Notes: a model not told the origin generated them from the letters alone. Shown: positions 15,131-21,609, counted from the stretch's first letter. The stretch is DNA of 24,861 bases from a virus (IMGVR_UViG_3300036852_000069:1-24861); one strand, 5' to 3'. A program made the numbers and translations.

Positions 15131-15168
15131 GGCGTCAACTCCTTTGGCTAGTTGCGTTGTGGCTTAGA

Positions 15169-15199
15169 GCCGTTGGAGTGTTTCACGCACTCTGGCGGC
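15169..15199 (-). promoter_or_regulatory. Hairpin in the leader of the - strand gene
   Basis: GAGTG (15176-15180) pairs with CACTC (15188-15192), and GCCG (15169-15172) pairs with CGGC (15196-15199) across 3-base internal loops. It lies between the candidate -10 box and the ribosome-binding site of the gene starting at 15130, so it would form at the very 5' end of its transcript. Confidence 0.4.
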
Positions 15200-15205
15200 T
15201 TGCTT

Positions 15206-15235
15206 ATTATACCCTCTTGCCCGCCTCAAAACCTA
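15206..15235 (-). promoter_or_regulatory. Candidate sigma70-type promoter of the - strand gene
   Basis: On the - strand a perfect TATAAT (+ coordinates 15206-15211) lies about 75 bases before the start at 15130. A good -35 is lacking; the best hexamers at 16-18 bases (GGTTTT, AGGTTT, TAGGTT) match poorly. The Shine-Dalgarno AAAGGAG is at 15139-15145. A private promoter would let this gene be expressed independently of the + strand structural operon. Confidence 0.5.
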
Positions 15236-15265
15236 ACCTTCTAAGAACAGTTAAACTCTAAATTC

Positions 15266-15592
15266 ATGGAATGGATTCTTTTCGCAATCTCCATAGTTTT
15301 GGGGTGGATATGGATTGGGCTGATATTTCGTCCCTGGTGCGCGAATACCGTGATCGTCGAGAAGATCCAAGCCTCAGACACGGTTTCAACACACTGGGCC
15401 GCAGATCAGGAAAACATCACGATCAATTGCAGTGACGCGCTCAACATGGCAGATCCATTTGAGTTGGGTGGGGCGCGTTTTATTTGTCCTGATTGCAAGC
15501 GGGAATGGGACACAACTGCTCCTAATTCGGGCGCTGAATTCAAGCAACACTTAGAGACTCCTCATACAACCCAGATTGAAGGCGTGATGTAA
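15266..15592 (+). CDS. Membrane-anchored zinc-finger protein, 108 residues
   Basis: An N-terminal hydrophobic segment (about residues 3-22, WILFAISIVLGWIWIGLIF) is followed by a soluble region. Near the C-terminus is a C2H2-like zinc finger, FICPDCKREW…FKQHLETPH (CxxC and HxxxxH). A membrane anchor plus one zinc finger is an unusual pair. No family is recognised. ATG 15266 lacks a clear Shine-Dalgarno. The gene is the first + strand gene after the - strand fusion gene, so it may have its own transcription signals. The next gene starts immediately at its stop. Confidence 0.6.
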   Translation: MEWILFAISIVLGWIWIGLIFRPWCANTVIVEKIQASDTVSTHWAADQENITINCSDALNMADPFELGGARFICPDCKREWDTTAPNSGAEFKQHLETPHTTQIEGVM

Positions 15593-15769
15593 ATGTCTGC
15601 TCCTGAGCCTAAGAAAGAAGAAAAGTCAGAGTACGAGCGGTACTTCATGAGTCCTTCGGTGGTCTCTGTCCGTAGGGTTGAGGACAGGTGGGAAGTCAAA
15701 GGGCCGTGGGAAGATCCATTTTATGTTGATGATGAAAGTTTCAAGAAGAAGTTTTCTGTTCTTTACTAA
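15593..15769 (+). CDS. Small hypothetical protein, 58 residues
   Basis: ATG 15593 directly follows the upstream TAA. The product starts with a Lys/Glu-rich segment (SAPEPKKEEKSEYERYF), then SVVSVRRVEDRWEVKGPWEDPFYV and a basic end. WEVKGPWEDPFY reads as a beta-hairpin with a Trp/Pro turn. No membrane segment, no metal motif. Only 3 bases separate it from the next gene, so it probably belongs to the same transcript. Function unknown. Confidence 0.55.
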   Translation: MSAPEPKKEEKSEYERYFMSPSVVSVRRVEDRWEVKGPWEDPFYVDDESFKKKFSVLY

Positions 15770-15772
15770 CTT

Positions 15773-16390
15773 ATGAGTTGGCAAATCACAGCGGCGGATG
15801 ACATTGATGCTGATGGAACGGGATCGGCTACTACAGGGTTTGTGCCGGGCGGGGGTGCATCTCTTAATAAAGGCTTCAACTTCCGCGACACATTAGCCTT
15901 CGTCACGGATGGCGCTAATCAAATCTTTGTGAATGGTACTGATGTTTACCCCGTTACCAGTGGTGGCGTTACATTTGGGTGGAGTTCAACGGCGGCGGAA
16001 GTAGACAGGAGCAGTTCTGTCGATCCCCGATTCGCTGGTGTTCATTATCAATCCAATACGGGCACCAGGAATAGCTTCAGGGTTGATCTATCAGCCGGGA
16101 CTTACACTATACATTTAGCTATTGGAGATCAAGGGGCTAGTCATACCGATCAGTATGTAGAGGTCTTAGATAACACCACCAGTCGCGCCATTATTGACAT
16201 AGTTGGCGGCGTGACAGCGGACAACTTTCTTGATGCTACTGGTGTGTCGAGAACAAGGGCTAACTGGCCGACACAAAACGTTTCAATTAGCGTCAACGTT
16301 TCGTCTGGAATCCTGATCGTAAAAATTGGGACTCTTACCGATCCGGGCAACTCATCGGTTACGGTGTTGGCCCATATGTTTATTGACTAG
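15773..16390 (+). CDS. Beta-sandwich (malectin-like) probable carbohydrate-binding structural protein
   Basis: The 205-residue protein is almost wholly beta-like. Its order is that of malectin/jelly-roll domains found in phage and bacterial surface proteins: FNFRDTLAFVTDGANQIFVNG, then YPVTSGGVTFGWSS, VDPRFAGVHYQSNTGTRNSF, RVDLSAGTYTIHLAIGDQGA, and VSSGILIVKIGTL near the end. Such domains typically bind glycans. With the beta-helix protein downstream, it likely forms part of a fibre or spike. ATG 15773 has no strong Shine-Dalgarno and lies 3 bases after the previous stop. Its stop overlaps the end of a convergent - strand gene by 4 bases. Confidence 0.65.
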   Translation: MSWQITAADDIDADGTGSATTGFVPGGGASLNKGFNFRDTLAFVTDGANQIFVNGTDVYPVTSGGVTFGWSSTAAEVDRSSSVDPRFAGVHYQSNTGTRNSFRVDLSAGTYTIHLAIGDQGASHTDQYVEVLDNTTSRAIIDIVGGVTADNFLDATGVSRTRANWPTQNVSISVNVSSGILIVKIGTLTDPGNSSVTVLAHMFID

Positions 16391-16536
16391 CTTTTGAGCC
16401 ACGCACGCAGGCGGGCAAAGATGCTTTGAGACACACGCCGTCGGTAATAGACGGAGCAGAAATGGTTTTGACAAGCACAAGTCGAGGGTTCAGTGCAGTG
16501 GCTATGGCGTTTTCGCTGGCAAGCTGAGCAGATCAT
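16387..16536 (-). CDS. Cys-rich zinc-finger protein, 49 residues (- strand)
   Basis: In what otherwise looks like a 300-base gap, the - strand encodes a short protein starting MICSACQRKRHSHC and continuing to CACQNHFC. The C..C….H..C…..C.C..H pattern is the one I recognise from many small zinc-finger proteins of phages. The C-terminal half is Arg-rich. An AAAGGA Shine-Dalgarno precedes the start (+ coordinates 16546-16551). It is the second of two adjacent - strand genes. Role unknown, perhaps nucleic-acid binding. Confidence 0.6.
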   Translation of the reverse strand: MICSACQRKRHSHCTEPSTCACQNHFCSVYYRRRVSQSIFARLRAWLKS

Positions 16537-16556
16537 GTTGAGCGTTCCTTTAAAAG

Positions 16557-16676
16557 TTAATCTTGCTTGGGTTTACGAAACGCAAACAGGGCAAGAATTG
16601 CTATAAGAAAGAAGATGGGGAATACGATTTTAAGCAAGTCAGGGCGATCAATAAACCATTGAAGGTACCACTTCAT
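16557..16676 (-). CDS. Single-pass small membrane protein, 39 residues (- strand)
   Basis: Encoded 20 bases upstream of the Cys-rich - strand gene and in the same direction. It starts MKWYLQWFIDRPDLLK, has one hydrophobic segment (about 17-33, IVFPIFFLIAILALFAF) and ends in a basic RKPKQD tail, as expected for a membrane protein with its C-terminus on the cytoplasmic side. No Shine-Dalgarno is obvious. A weak promoter-like pair (TTGCAA … TAAGAT, about 18 bases apart) lies just upstream, inside the + strand beta-helix gene start. Function unknown. Confidence 0.5.
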   Translation of the reverse strand: MKWYLQWFIDRPDLLKIVFPIFFLIAILALFAFRKPKQD

Positions 16677-16692
16677 ACGGGAATCTTAGAAG

Positions 16693-18210
16693 ATGTCTGA
16701 CTTCGTTTGCAACACATCTGGGGACTTCTCGACCGCCTTAACAGGTTCGGTTGGCGGTGACACGATTACTCTTACCGCAGGAACTACCTTTACCGGTCCA
16801 TTCACGCTTCCCGTCCACTCAGGCAGTGGATATGTAACCATCCGCAGCTCTGATCTGGCAAGCCTCGCAGAAGGCGTTCGCGTTGCCCCAGCAGATGTCT
16901 CGCACATGCCGAAGATTGTCACCGCGACGGACAACACAAGCGCGATCCTTACTGCCGTTAGCGCCGCCCACTGGAAGCTTTTGGGATTAGAAATTACTAC
17001 TTCCACGGGTTCAGTGTCGATCAATGATCTGGTCTCTCTTGGTGATGGCTCAAGTGCTCAGGATCAACTCTCTGAAGTGCCGGATGACATCGTTATCGAC
17101 CGATGCTATATCCACGCTGCAACTACTTCTCAATCACTCAAGCGCGGTATCTCTCTGCAAAGTTCCAATACAACGATCACGAATAGCTATATTTCAGACT
17201 TCAAAGTCGTTGGCCAAGACTCGCAGGCGATAGCGGGATGGAATGGGCCGGGTCCATTCACGATCACCAATAACCGACTAATTGCTGCTGGGGAAAACAT
17301 TATCTTCGGCGGTGCCGCTCCCTCAATCACTAACCTGATCCCTTCCGACATTACGTTTAATCTCAACCATTGTTCTAAGCCTTTAACATGGAAGACTAAC
17401 GATCCTTCATATGCAGGAATTCACTGGTCGGTTAAGAACATCTTTGAAATCAAGAACGCTCGTCGTGTGCAAATCTGGGGCAACTTGTTCGAGTACAACT
17501 GGCAAGACTCTCAAGCTGGCTATGCAGTGTTGTTTACTTGCATCGACGACTCAAGTAGTTGGGCCAGAATTGATGATGTGGTGTTTGCGAATAATATCAT
17601 TCGCCATTCAGGATCAGGAATAAACATTAGAGGTCGAGATGATATTGGGGCGTCGATGACCAACCTCACGATCAAGAACAACCTGTTAGAGGATATCAGT
17701 ACAACATGGAACTCTGGCGGGTCTGCCGCTGGGACGTGGCTACAGATTCTTCGTGGCCCAACTAATCCAACCATTAACCATAACACCGCATTTGCCGACG
17801 GCACAACCGCGGTAGGATTTGACGGAGAAACAGGAACAGGATTGGTAATCACCAACAACATTTTCTTCCACAATACCTACGGTGTGAAAGGTACTGGAGG
17901 AGGCGTGGGAACCTCGACCCTAAATCTCTTCTATCCCTCGTCTTATACGTTTTCAAAGAACGTGCTTCAAGGCGGATCATCTGGCGACTATCCGGCTAAT
18001 AATTTCTTCCCCGCGAATGTGAGTGATATTCAATTCGTCAACTATGCCGGGGGCGATTATCACTTAGGATCAGGAAGTCCATACAAGAATGCTGCGCTAG
18101 ACGGAACAGATATCGGCGCAAACATCGACAACTTGTTAACGCTGAACGATCCGAATGTGACTGGCAATGTCACGACTTCCAACGTTCGTCTTTTCATTCA
18201 AGTAATATGA
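16693..18210 (+). CDS. Right-handed parallel beta-helix protein (tailspike/depolymerase-like)
   Basis: The 505-residue protein has the repeating short beta-strand rhythm of a right-handed parallel beta-helix, with many Asn-rich turns: TITNSYISD, FTITNNRLIAAGENIIFGG, VVFANNIIRHSGSGINIRG, LTIKNNLLEDIS, LVITNNIFFHNTYGV. The N-terminus (GDTITLTAGTTFTGPFTLP) and the C-terminal GGDYHLGSGSPYKNAALDGTDIGA are typical of secreted or virion beta-helix proteins. The fold is used by phage tailspikes that bind or cut surface polysaccharide; catalytic residues cannot be named from sequence alone. Located after the malectin-like gene and before glycan-enzyme genes. Overlaps the next gene by 4 bases (ATGA). 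Confidence 0.75.
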   Translation: MSDFVCNTSGDFSTALTGSVGGDTITLTAGTTFTGPFTLPVHSGSGYVTIRSSDLASLAEGVRVAPADVSHMPKIVTATDNTSAILTAVSAAHWKLLGLEITTSTGSVSINDLVSLGDGSSAQDQLSEVPDDIVIDRCYIHAATTSQSLKRGISLQSSNTTITNSYISDFKVVGQDSQAIAGWNGPGPFTITNNRLIAAGENIIFGGAAPSITNLIPSDITFNLNHCSKPLTWKTNDPSYAGIHWSVKNIFEIKNARRVQIWGNLFEYNWQDSQAGYAVLFTCIDDSSSWARIDDVVFANNIIRHSGSGINIRGRDDIGASMTNLTIKNNLLEDISTTWNSGGSAAGTWLQILRGPTNPTINHNTAFADGTTAVGFDGETGTGLVITNNIFFHNTYGVKGTGGGVGTSTLNLFYPSSYTFSKNVLQGGSSGDYPANNFFPANVSDIQFVNYAGGDYHLGSGSPYKNAALDGTDIGANIDNLLTLNDPNVTGNVTTSNVRLFIQVI

Positions 18211-18452
18211 AACCTCGCGCAGTAAATCTTTCAGCTAATTTAACCCCAGCGGCGTTGGGTTATCCGGCAAAGTTTACCCTGAAGAAACCTGACGCTTCAT
18301 TAGTTACAAAATCTATTCTCACAGATACACAAGGTAAGGCAGTTGCTCAGTTTTCATTAGGACAGAGATACCCTCACGGAACTTATGTAGGAAAAGTTGA
18401 GATAGTAGTAGACGGAAAAACAATTTCAGATAGTCAATCAGTCGTACTTTGA
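18207..18452 (+). CDS. Small Ig-like beta-sandwich protein (copy 1)
   Basis: 81 residues, beginning at the ATGA overlap with the beta-helix gene. Contains GYPAKFTLKKPDASL, ILTDTQGKAVAQFSLG and PHGTYVGKVEIVVDG. This is the pattern of a small Ig-like or macroglobulin-type beta-sandwich, with the conserved DTQGKA…F turn and a G-x-Y strand. It is a paralogue of the gene at 20973. Probably a fibre accessory or linker domain. The following glycosyltransferase gene starts 9 bases after its stop. Confidence 0.65.
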   Translation: MKPRAVNLSANLTPAALGYPAKFTLKKPDASLVTKSILTDTQGKAVAQFSLGQRYPHGTYVGKVEIVVDGKTISDSQSVVL

Positions 18453-18460
18453 AGGAGCCA
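18452..18460 (+). promoter_or_regulatory. AAGGAGCCA ribosome-binding motif
   Basis: Exact copy of the recurrent motif, one base before ATG 18462 of the intein-containing glycosyltransferase gene, so the core GGAG is 4 bases from the start. Confidence 0.65.
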
Positions 18461-18461
18461 G

Positions 18462-20945
18462 ATGTCAGAAAACATTCCAGCCTTAAAGCCCGGTTATCAC
18501 CCTATGCGAACGGGACTGCTAACCGGAATCCCCCTGAGCGGTAGACCGCTGCATCCCCAATTCACATTTAGTTACGCAGCTCTCCATCCACCCATGTGCT
18601 ACAACATGAACGTCATGACGGTGTGGATGAAGCCTGTCGACGTAGCGCGAAATGAAATAGCGGAAAAAGCAGTAGAAATGGGCGCGCGTTTTATTTTCTT
18701 TATTGACGAAGATGTAACTCCACCCGGTCACGCATTAAGACAATTGATTTACCAAGCCGAGCATCATCCTGAGGGAGCAATATTCGGCGGGATCTACTGT
18801 CATAAATCTCCTCCAGCTATGCCAATGATATTCAAGAATGGGTTGGGCGCGGGGCCGTATTGGGATTGGAAGGTTGGAGAGTTTTTTGAAGTTGATGGCA
18901 TTAGCATGGGATGCACGCTCGTGAGAGTCGATGCACTTGCGAGTATTCCTAAACCTTGGTTCAAGTGCTACTCAGCCGACACAGAGGTTTTAACAAAACG
19001 TGGCTGGCTGGCATGGCCGGACGTGAAAGACAGTGATGAGTTTGCCACCAGAAATGTGGACGGCTGGCTTGAGTGGCAATTTGCTTCTAGTCTGACGAAT
19101 CTGCCTCACAACGGCGAGATGGTATCTTTCAAAGGTGAGGCTTCGGATCTCTTAGTCACTGAGAATCACCGTATGTATGGGTTTGAATGGAAATACGATT
19201 GCACAAAAAGGGAGGGCCATAAGGGGCCACTACAATTCATTGCGGCCAAAGATGTAGCGTCCCGTTTCTCAAAACGTGGACCAGGACAACGAGGATTCAG
19301 AGTGCCAAGCACCGTCAGTTGGCTCGGCACTTTACCGCCTGAGGGGGATATCTTTCAACTGACATCTGTCTTTGACGGACCGGGACCAAAGCCAATTAAA
19401 AGATCCATTGACCTCTCCGACTGGGTAGCGTTTTTAGGTTTGTACCTCGCCGAAGGTTCTTGTGAGGGCACATTCAAGCAATATGGAATTACGAAGAACG
19501 CCGTTGATGATCCTCGCTCGCATTATGAGCAGGCGATGGCATTTGTTGCTTCCGGTATGCCTGCCAACTATCCGTCACATCCGTCTACAAATAGAAGCAA
19601 CGCGACGAGGGTGGCCATTACCCAAGCTGCCAAGAGTCGGTATTACGCAGAAATAAATAGTCTTCTCGAAAAGCTTCCTTGGCGATTTAGGCCGACCGTC
19701 CATGGCTTTGTAGTCAACGACAAAGGACTGCACCATGAACTATTTCGGCTAGGCAATAAATACATCAAGCACGTGCCCCAATGGGTCAAGGATCTCCCGG
19801 CTTCTTATCTGGAGATCTTTCTGACTTGGTTTAACAAAGGGGATGGCTCGATTCGCAAAAATGGCGACAGGGTTTACTTCACAACTAGCAAGCAGCTCGC
19901 AGATGATTTACAGGAAATCATCTTGAAGATCGGACGGTCAGCCACCATCAGGAAGTACGCAGGCCGAGCAGCAACTGTAGGGGATCGTGTTATAGATAAA
20001 TCTCGGACGGCAGCGGGTTATTTTCTTTATGAGCGTAAAGCTAATTATGTAACGCTCGGTTCTGCCTCGACCGAAAACTATGAAGGTCGAGTCTATTGCG
20101 CTACCGTGCCGAATGAAGTGCTATACGTGCGACGTAACGGGAAACCAATGTGGTGCGGGAACACCGTAGATGATGCCTCTGCCTATTGGGATGGTGTTCC
20201 TAAAGCAGAAATGTGGACAGAAGATCTATGGCTATGCGATCGTGCAATTAAAGCAGGGTGGAAAGTCTATGCCGATGCCTCAGTGTTATGTGAGCATTGG
20301 TCCATCGAAACAATGAGTCCTACGGTCTTACCTCCTGACTGTTTGCCTCGACGCAGGGCAGGATGGACCAAAGGAACGAAGAAGATTGTTGATCTTGGCT
20401 GTGGCGAGAACCCTTACACGACTGATGAGGGCGATGTCCTAACGGTTGATATTCGAGAGAATGTGAACCCTGACTATCGTTGTGACCTGAGAAAACTTCC
20501 TTTTGCGACCGGAGAATTTAATATTGTCTACTCCAGTCATGTGCTCGAACATTTCCCGCGTAATGCTGTCCCCGAGATCCTTGATGAGTGGATTCGAATA
20601 CTGAAGGACGACGGCGAGTTTCGGTTGATAGTGCCTAATATTGAATGGGCCGCAAAGGAGATCGTAAAAGGCACGATCAATAACGATGTGATGAACGTTC
20701 TATATGGTGCGCAGAGCTATGGCGAGAATTTTCATCAAATGGGTTTCACTCCTAAGGTGCTCACGGAGATGCTGACGGAGCGCGGATTCAAACGCATTGA
20801 CGTGGAATTGATGCACTACAATCTATGTATGAGGGCATGGCGCAAGGTCCCTAAGAACGCTCCCAAACCACTAGGCGAGATAGTGCAGGCAAAAAAGAAT
20901 GGACACAAGAAAACTAAGCAACCAGTAATGAAACGAGGTAAGTAA
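18462..20945 (+). CDS. Glycosyltransferase-methyltransferase fusion interrupted by an intein
   Basis: 827 codons. Residues 1-168 and 568-~620 together form a GT-A-like glycosyltransferase: MCYNMNVMTVWMKPVDVARNEI, FFIDEDVTPP (DxD-like, Asp82/Asp84), EVDGISMGCTLVRV, IPKPWFK, then MWTEDLWLCDRAIKAGWKVYADASVLCEH. Residues 169-567 are an intein. Residues about 638-790 are a SAM methyltransferase: KIVDLGCGENP, SSHVLEHF, RILKDDGEFRLIVPN, LYGAQSYGENFHQMGF. The C-terminus is Lys-rich. Spliced product would be 428 residues, close to the 406 of the paralogue at 11262, which has the two domains in opposite order. ATG 18462 is set by AAGGAG. It probably decorates a glycan; acceptor unknown. Confidence 0.88.
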   Translation: MSENIPALKPGYHPMRTGLLTGIPLSGRPLHPQFTFSYAALHPPMCYNMNVMTVWMKPVDVARNEIAEKAVEMGARFIFFIDEDVTPPGHALRQLIYQAEHHPEGAIFGGIYCHKSPPAMPMIFKNGLGAGPYWDWKVGEFFEVDGISMGCTLVRVDALASIPKPWFKCYSADTEVLTKRGWLAWPDVKDSDEFATRNVDGWLEWQFASSLTNLPHNGEMVSFKGEASDLLVTENHRMYGFEWKYDCTKREGHKGPLQFIAAKDVASRFSKRGPGQRGFRVPSTVSWLGTLPPEGDIFQLTSVFDGPGPKPIKRSIDLSDWVAFLGLYLAEGSCEGTFKQYGITKNAVDDPRSHYEQAMAFVASGMPANYPSHPSTNRSNATRVAITQAAKSRYYAEINSLLEKLPWRFRPTVHGFVVNDKGLHHELFRLGNKYIKHVPQWVKDLPASYLEIFLTWFNKGDGSIRKNGDRVYFTTSKQLADDLQEIILKIGRSATIRKYAGRAATVGDRVIDKSRTAAGYFLYERKANYVTLGSASTENYEGRVYCATVPNEVLYVRRNGKPMWCGNTVDDASAYWDGVPKAEMWTEDLWLCDRAIKAGWKVYADASVLCEHWSIETMSPTVLPPDCLPRRRAGWTKGTKKIVDLGCGENPYTTDEGDVLTVDIRENVNPDYRCDLRKLPFATGEFNIVYSSHVLEHFPRNAVPEILDEWIRILKDDGEFRLIVPNIEWAAKEIVKGTINNDVMNVLYGAQSYGENFHQMGFTPKVLTEMLTERGFKRIDVELMHYNLCMRAWRKVPKNAPKPLGEIVQAKKNGHKKTKQPVMKRGK
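18966..20162 (+). other. Intein with LAGLIDADG homing endonuclease (399 residues)
   Basis: Starts at Cys169 (CYSADTEVLTKRGW, block A) and ends at Asn567 (WCGN), with Thr568 as the +1 residue. Block B is LLVTENHRMYG with TxxH. Two LAGLIDADG-type helices are visible: FLGLYLAEGSCEG (acidic Glu331) and FLTWFNKGDGSI (acidic Asp461). Block F is RVYCATVPNEVLYVRRNGK, with Cys in place of the usual Asp. The penultimate residue is Gly rather than His. The insertion point lies between PWFK and T, beside the catalytic TEDLW segment. The element should self-splice and may spread by homing. Confidence 0.9.
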
Positions 20946-20949
20946 ACGA

Positions 20950-20996
20950 ATAGGCGAGTAATTCTCAAAGGGTTGATATCTCTCCCGCTTGCCTAT
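20950..20996 (+). repeat. Long-loop inverted repeat around the start of copy 2
   Basis: ATAGGCGAG (20950-20958) can pair with CTTGCCTAT (20988-20996), nine pairs including one G-T, around a 29-base loop. The loop holds AAAGGG and the TTG start at 20973. No T-run follows. It might affect access to the start; weak. Confidence 0.3.
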
Positions 20997-21233
20997 TTGT
21001 TCGCTCGCACGATTGTTCAAATGTCCGCTTTCATCACTCCACAACGAGCAGGAGTAGCGGCGGCATTTATTTTGATTGATCCTAACGGTCTGATAGCCAG
21101 CGCATTAAGCGTTACTGATGATATCGGGAAAGCTGAAGCGCAGTTTATAATCAAGAGACGCGCACCACGAGGGGAGTACAAAGGTAGAGTTACGGTGCAG
21201 ACAGTATTTGATGAGGCGACGGTGTTGGTATGA
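20973..21233 (+). CDS. Small Ig-like beta-sandwich protein (copy 2)
   Basis: Paralogue of the protein at 18207: GVAAAFILIDPNGL, SVTDDIGKAEAQFIIK and PRGEYKGRVTV align with the same positions of copy 1 (A.F.L..P...L…TD..GKA.AQF….P.G.Y.G.V). The frame opens with TTG 20973. TTG 20994 or ATG 21021 are other possible starts; alignment with copy 1 fits a start near 20994. The extra N-terminal residues (MISLPLAYLFA) are hydrophobic. With copy 1 it flanks the intein-containing gene. Ribosome-binding site unclear. Confidence 0.6.
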   Translation: MISLPLAYLFARTIVQMSAFITPQRAGVAAAFILIDPNGLIASALSVTDDIGKAEAQFIIKRRAPRGEYKGRVTVQTVFDEATVLV

Positions 21234-21236
21234 ATG

Positions 21237-21245
21237 AAGGAGCCA
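21237..21245 (+). promoter_or_regulatory. AAGGAGCCA ribosome-binding motif
   Basis: Exact copy of the recurrent motif, 6 bases before ATG 21252 of the small zinc-knuckle gene, and overlapping the region just after the stop of the Ig-like gene. Confidence 0.6.
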
Positions 21246-21251
21246 AGGAAA

Positions 21252-21404
21252 ATGATGAGTGAAACGAGTCAGGAAGATGTGGTTGACGTTTGCGCCTGTA
21301 CCCATACTCTAAAAAGCCACAAATCATCTCCACTTGAGACTGATCTACCTTGCGAACTTTGTGACTGTAAGAACTATTGGTGGAAAGTTCCGTCGCATGA
21401 CTGA
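21252..21404 (+). CDS. Small zinc-knuckle protein, 50 residues
   Basis: ATG 21252 (a second ATG follows at 21255) sits behind AAGGAGCCAAGGA. The product contains CACTHTLKSH and later CELCDCKNYWW: CxC.H….H … CxxCxC, a typical pattern of small phage zinc-binding proteins. The N-terminus is acidic. It ends at TGA 21404, overlapping the next start (21397) by 8 bases. Function unknown; possibly nucleic-acid or protein binding. Confidence 0.65.
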   Translation: MMSETSQEDVVDVCACTHTLKSHKSSPLETDLPCELCDCKNYWWKVPSHD

Positions 21405-21609
21405 AATCACGCTCAATCTTTCAGATCGGATTGTGACGCTTACGGATGGGGCGCCACGGGTTATTAGTTTGCCTAAAACTACAACATGGTCACACGCGAT
21501 TGTGGCCCCGACACGTTCTGAATTTCTCAAGAGTCATCGACTATTACTTGCTCAGTCTTTGGCTTTAACTGGAAACTGGATCAATCAGGAATTTATAAGG
21601 GCTGGCTAA
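21397..21609 (+). CDS. Small hypothetical protein, 70 residues
   Basis: ATG 21397 overlaps the zinc-knuckle gene by 8 bases; the frame opens upstream to a TTG at 21334, but that part runs through the zinc-knuckle gene in another frame. The protein begins TEITLNLSDRIVTLTDGAPRVISLPKT (beta-like) and ends in a helical segment with Leu and Trp. The opening resembles short phage proteins describing an antitoxin- or tail-chaperone-sized domain, but no family can be named. A terminator overlaps its stop codon. Confidence 0.5.
   Translation: MTEITLNLSDRIVTLTDGAPRVISLPKTTTWSHAIVAPTRSEFLKSHRLLLAQSLALTGNWINQEFIRAG

Noticed and set aside
16465-16610. + strand frames of 21 and 23 codons
   Set aside because: No ribosome-binding site or recognisable motif; the - strand frames in the same interval are better supported.
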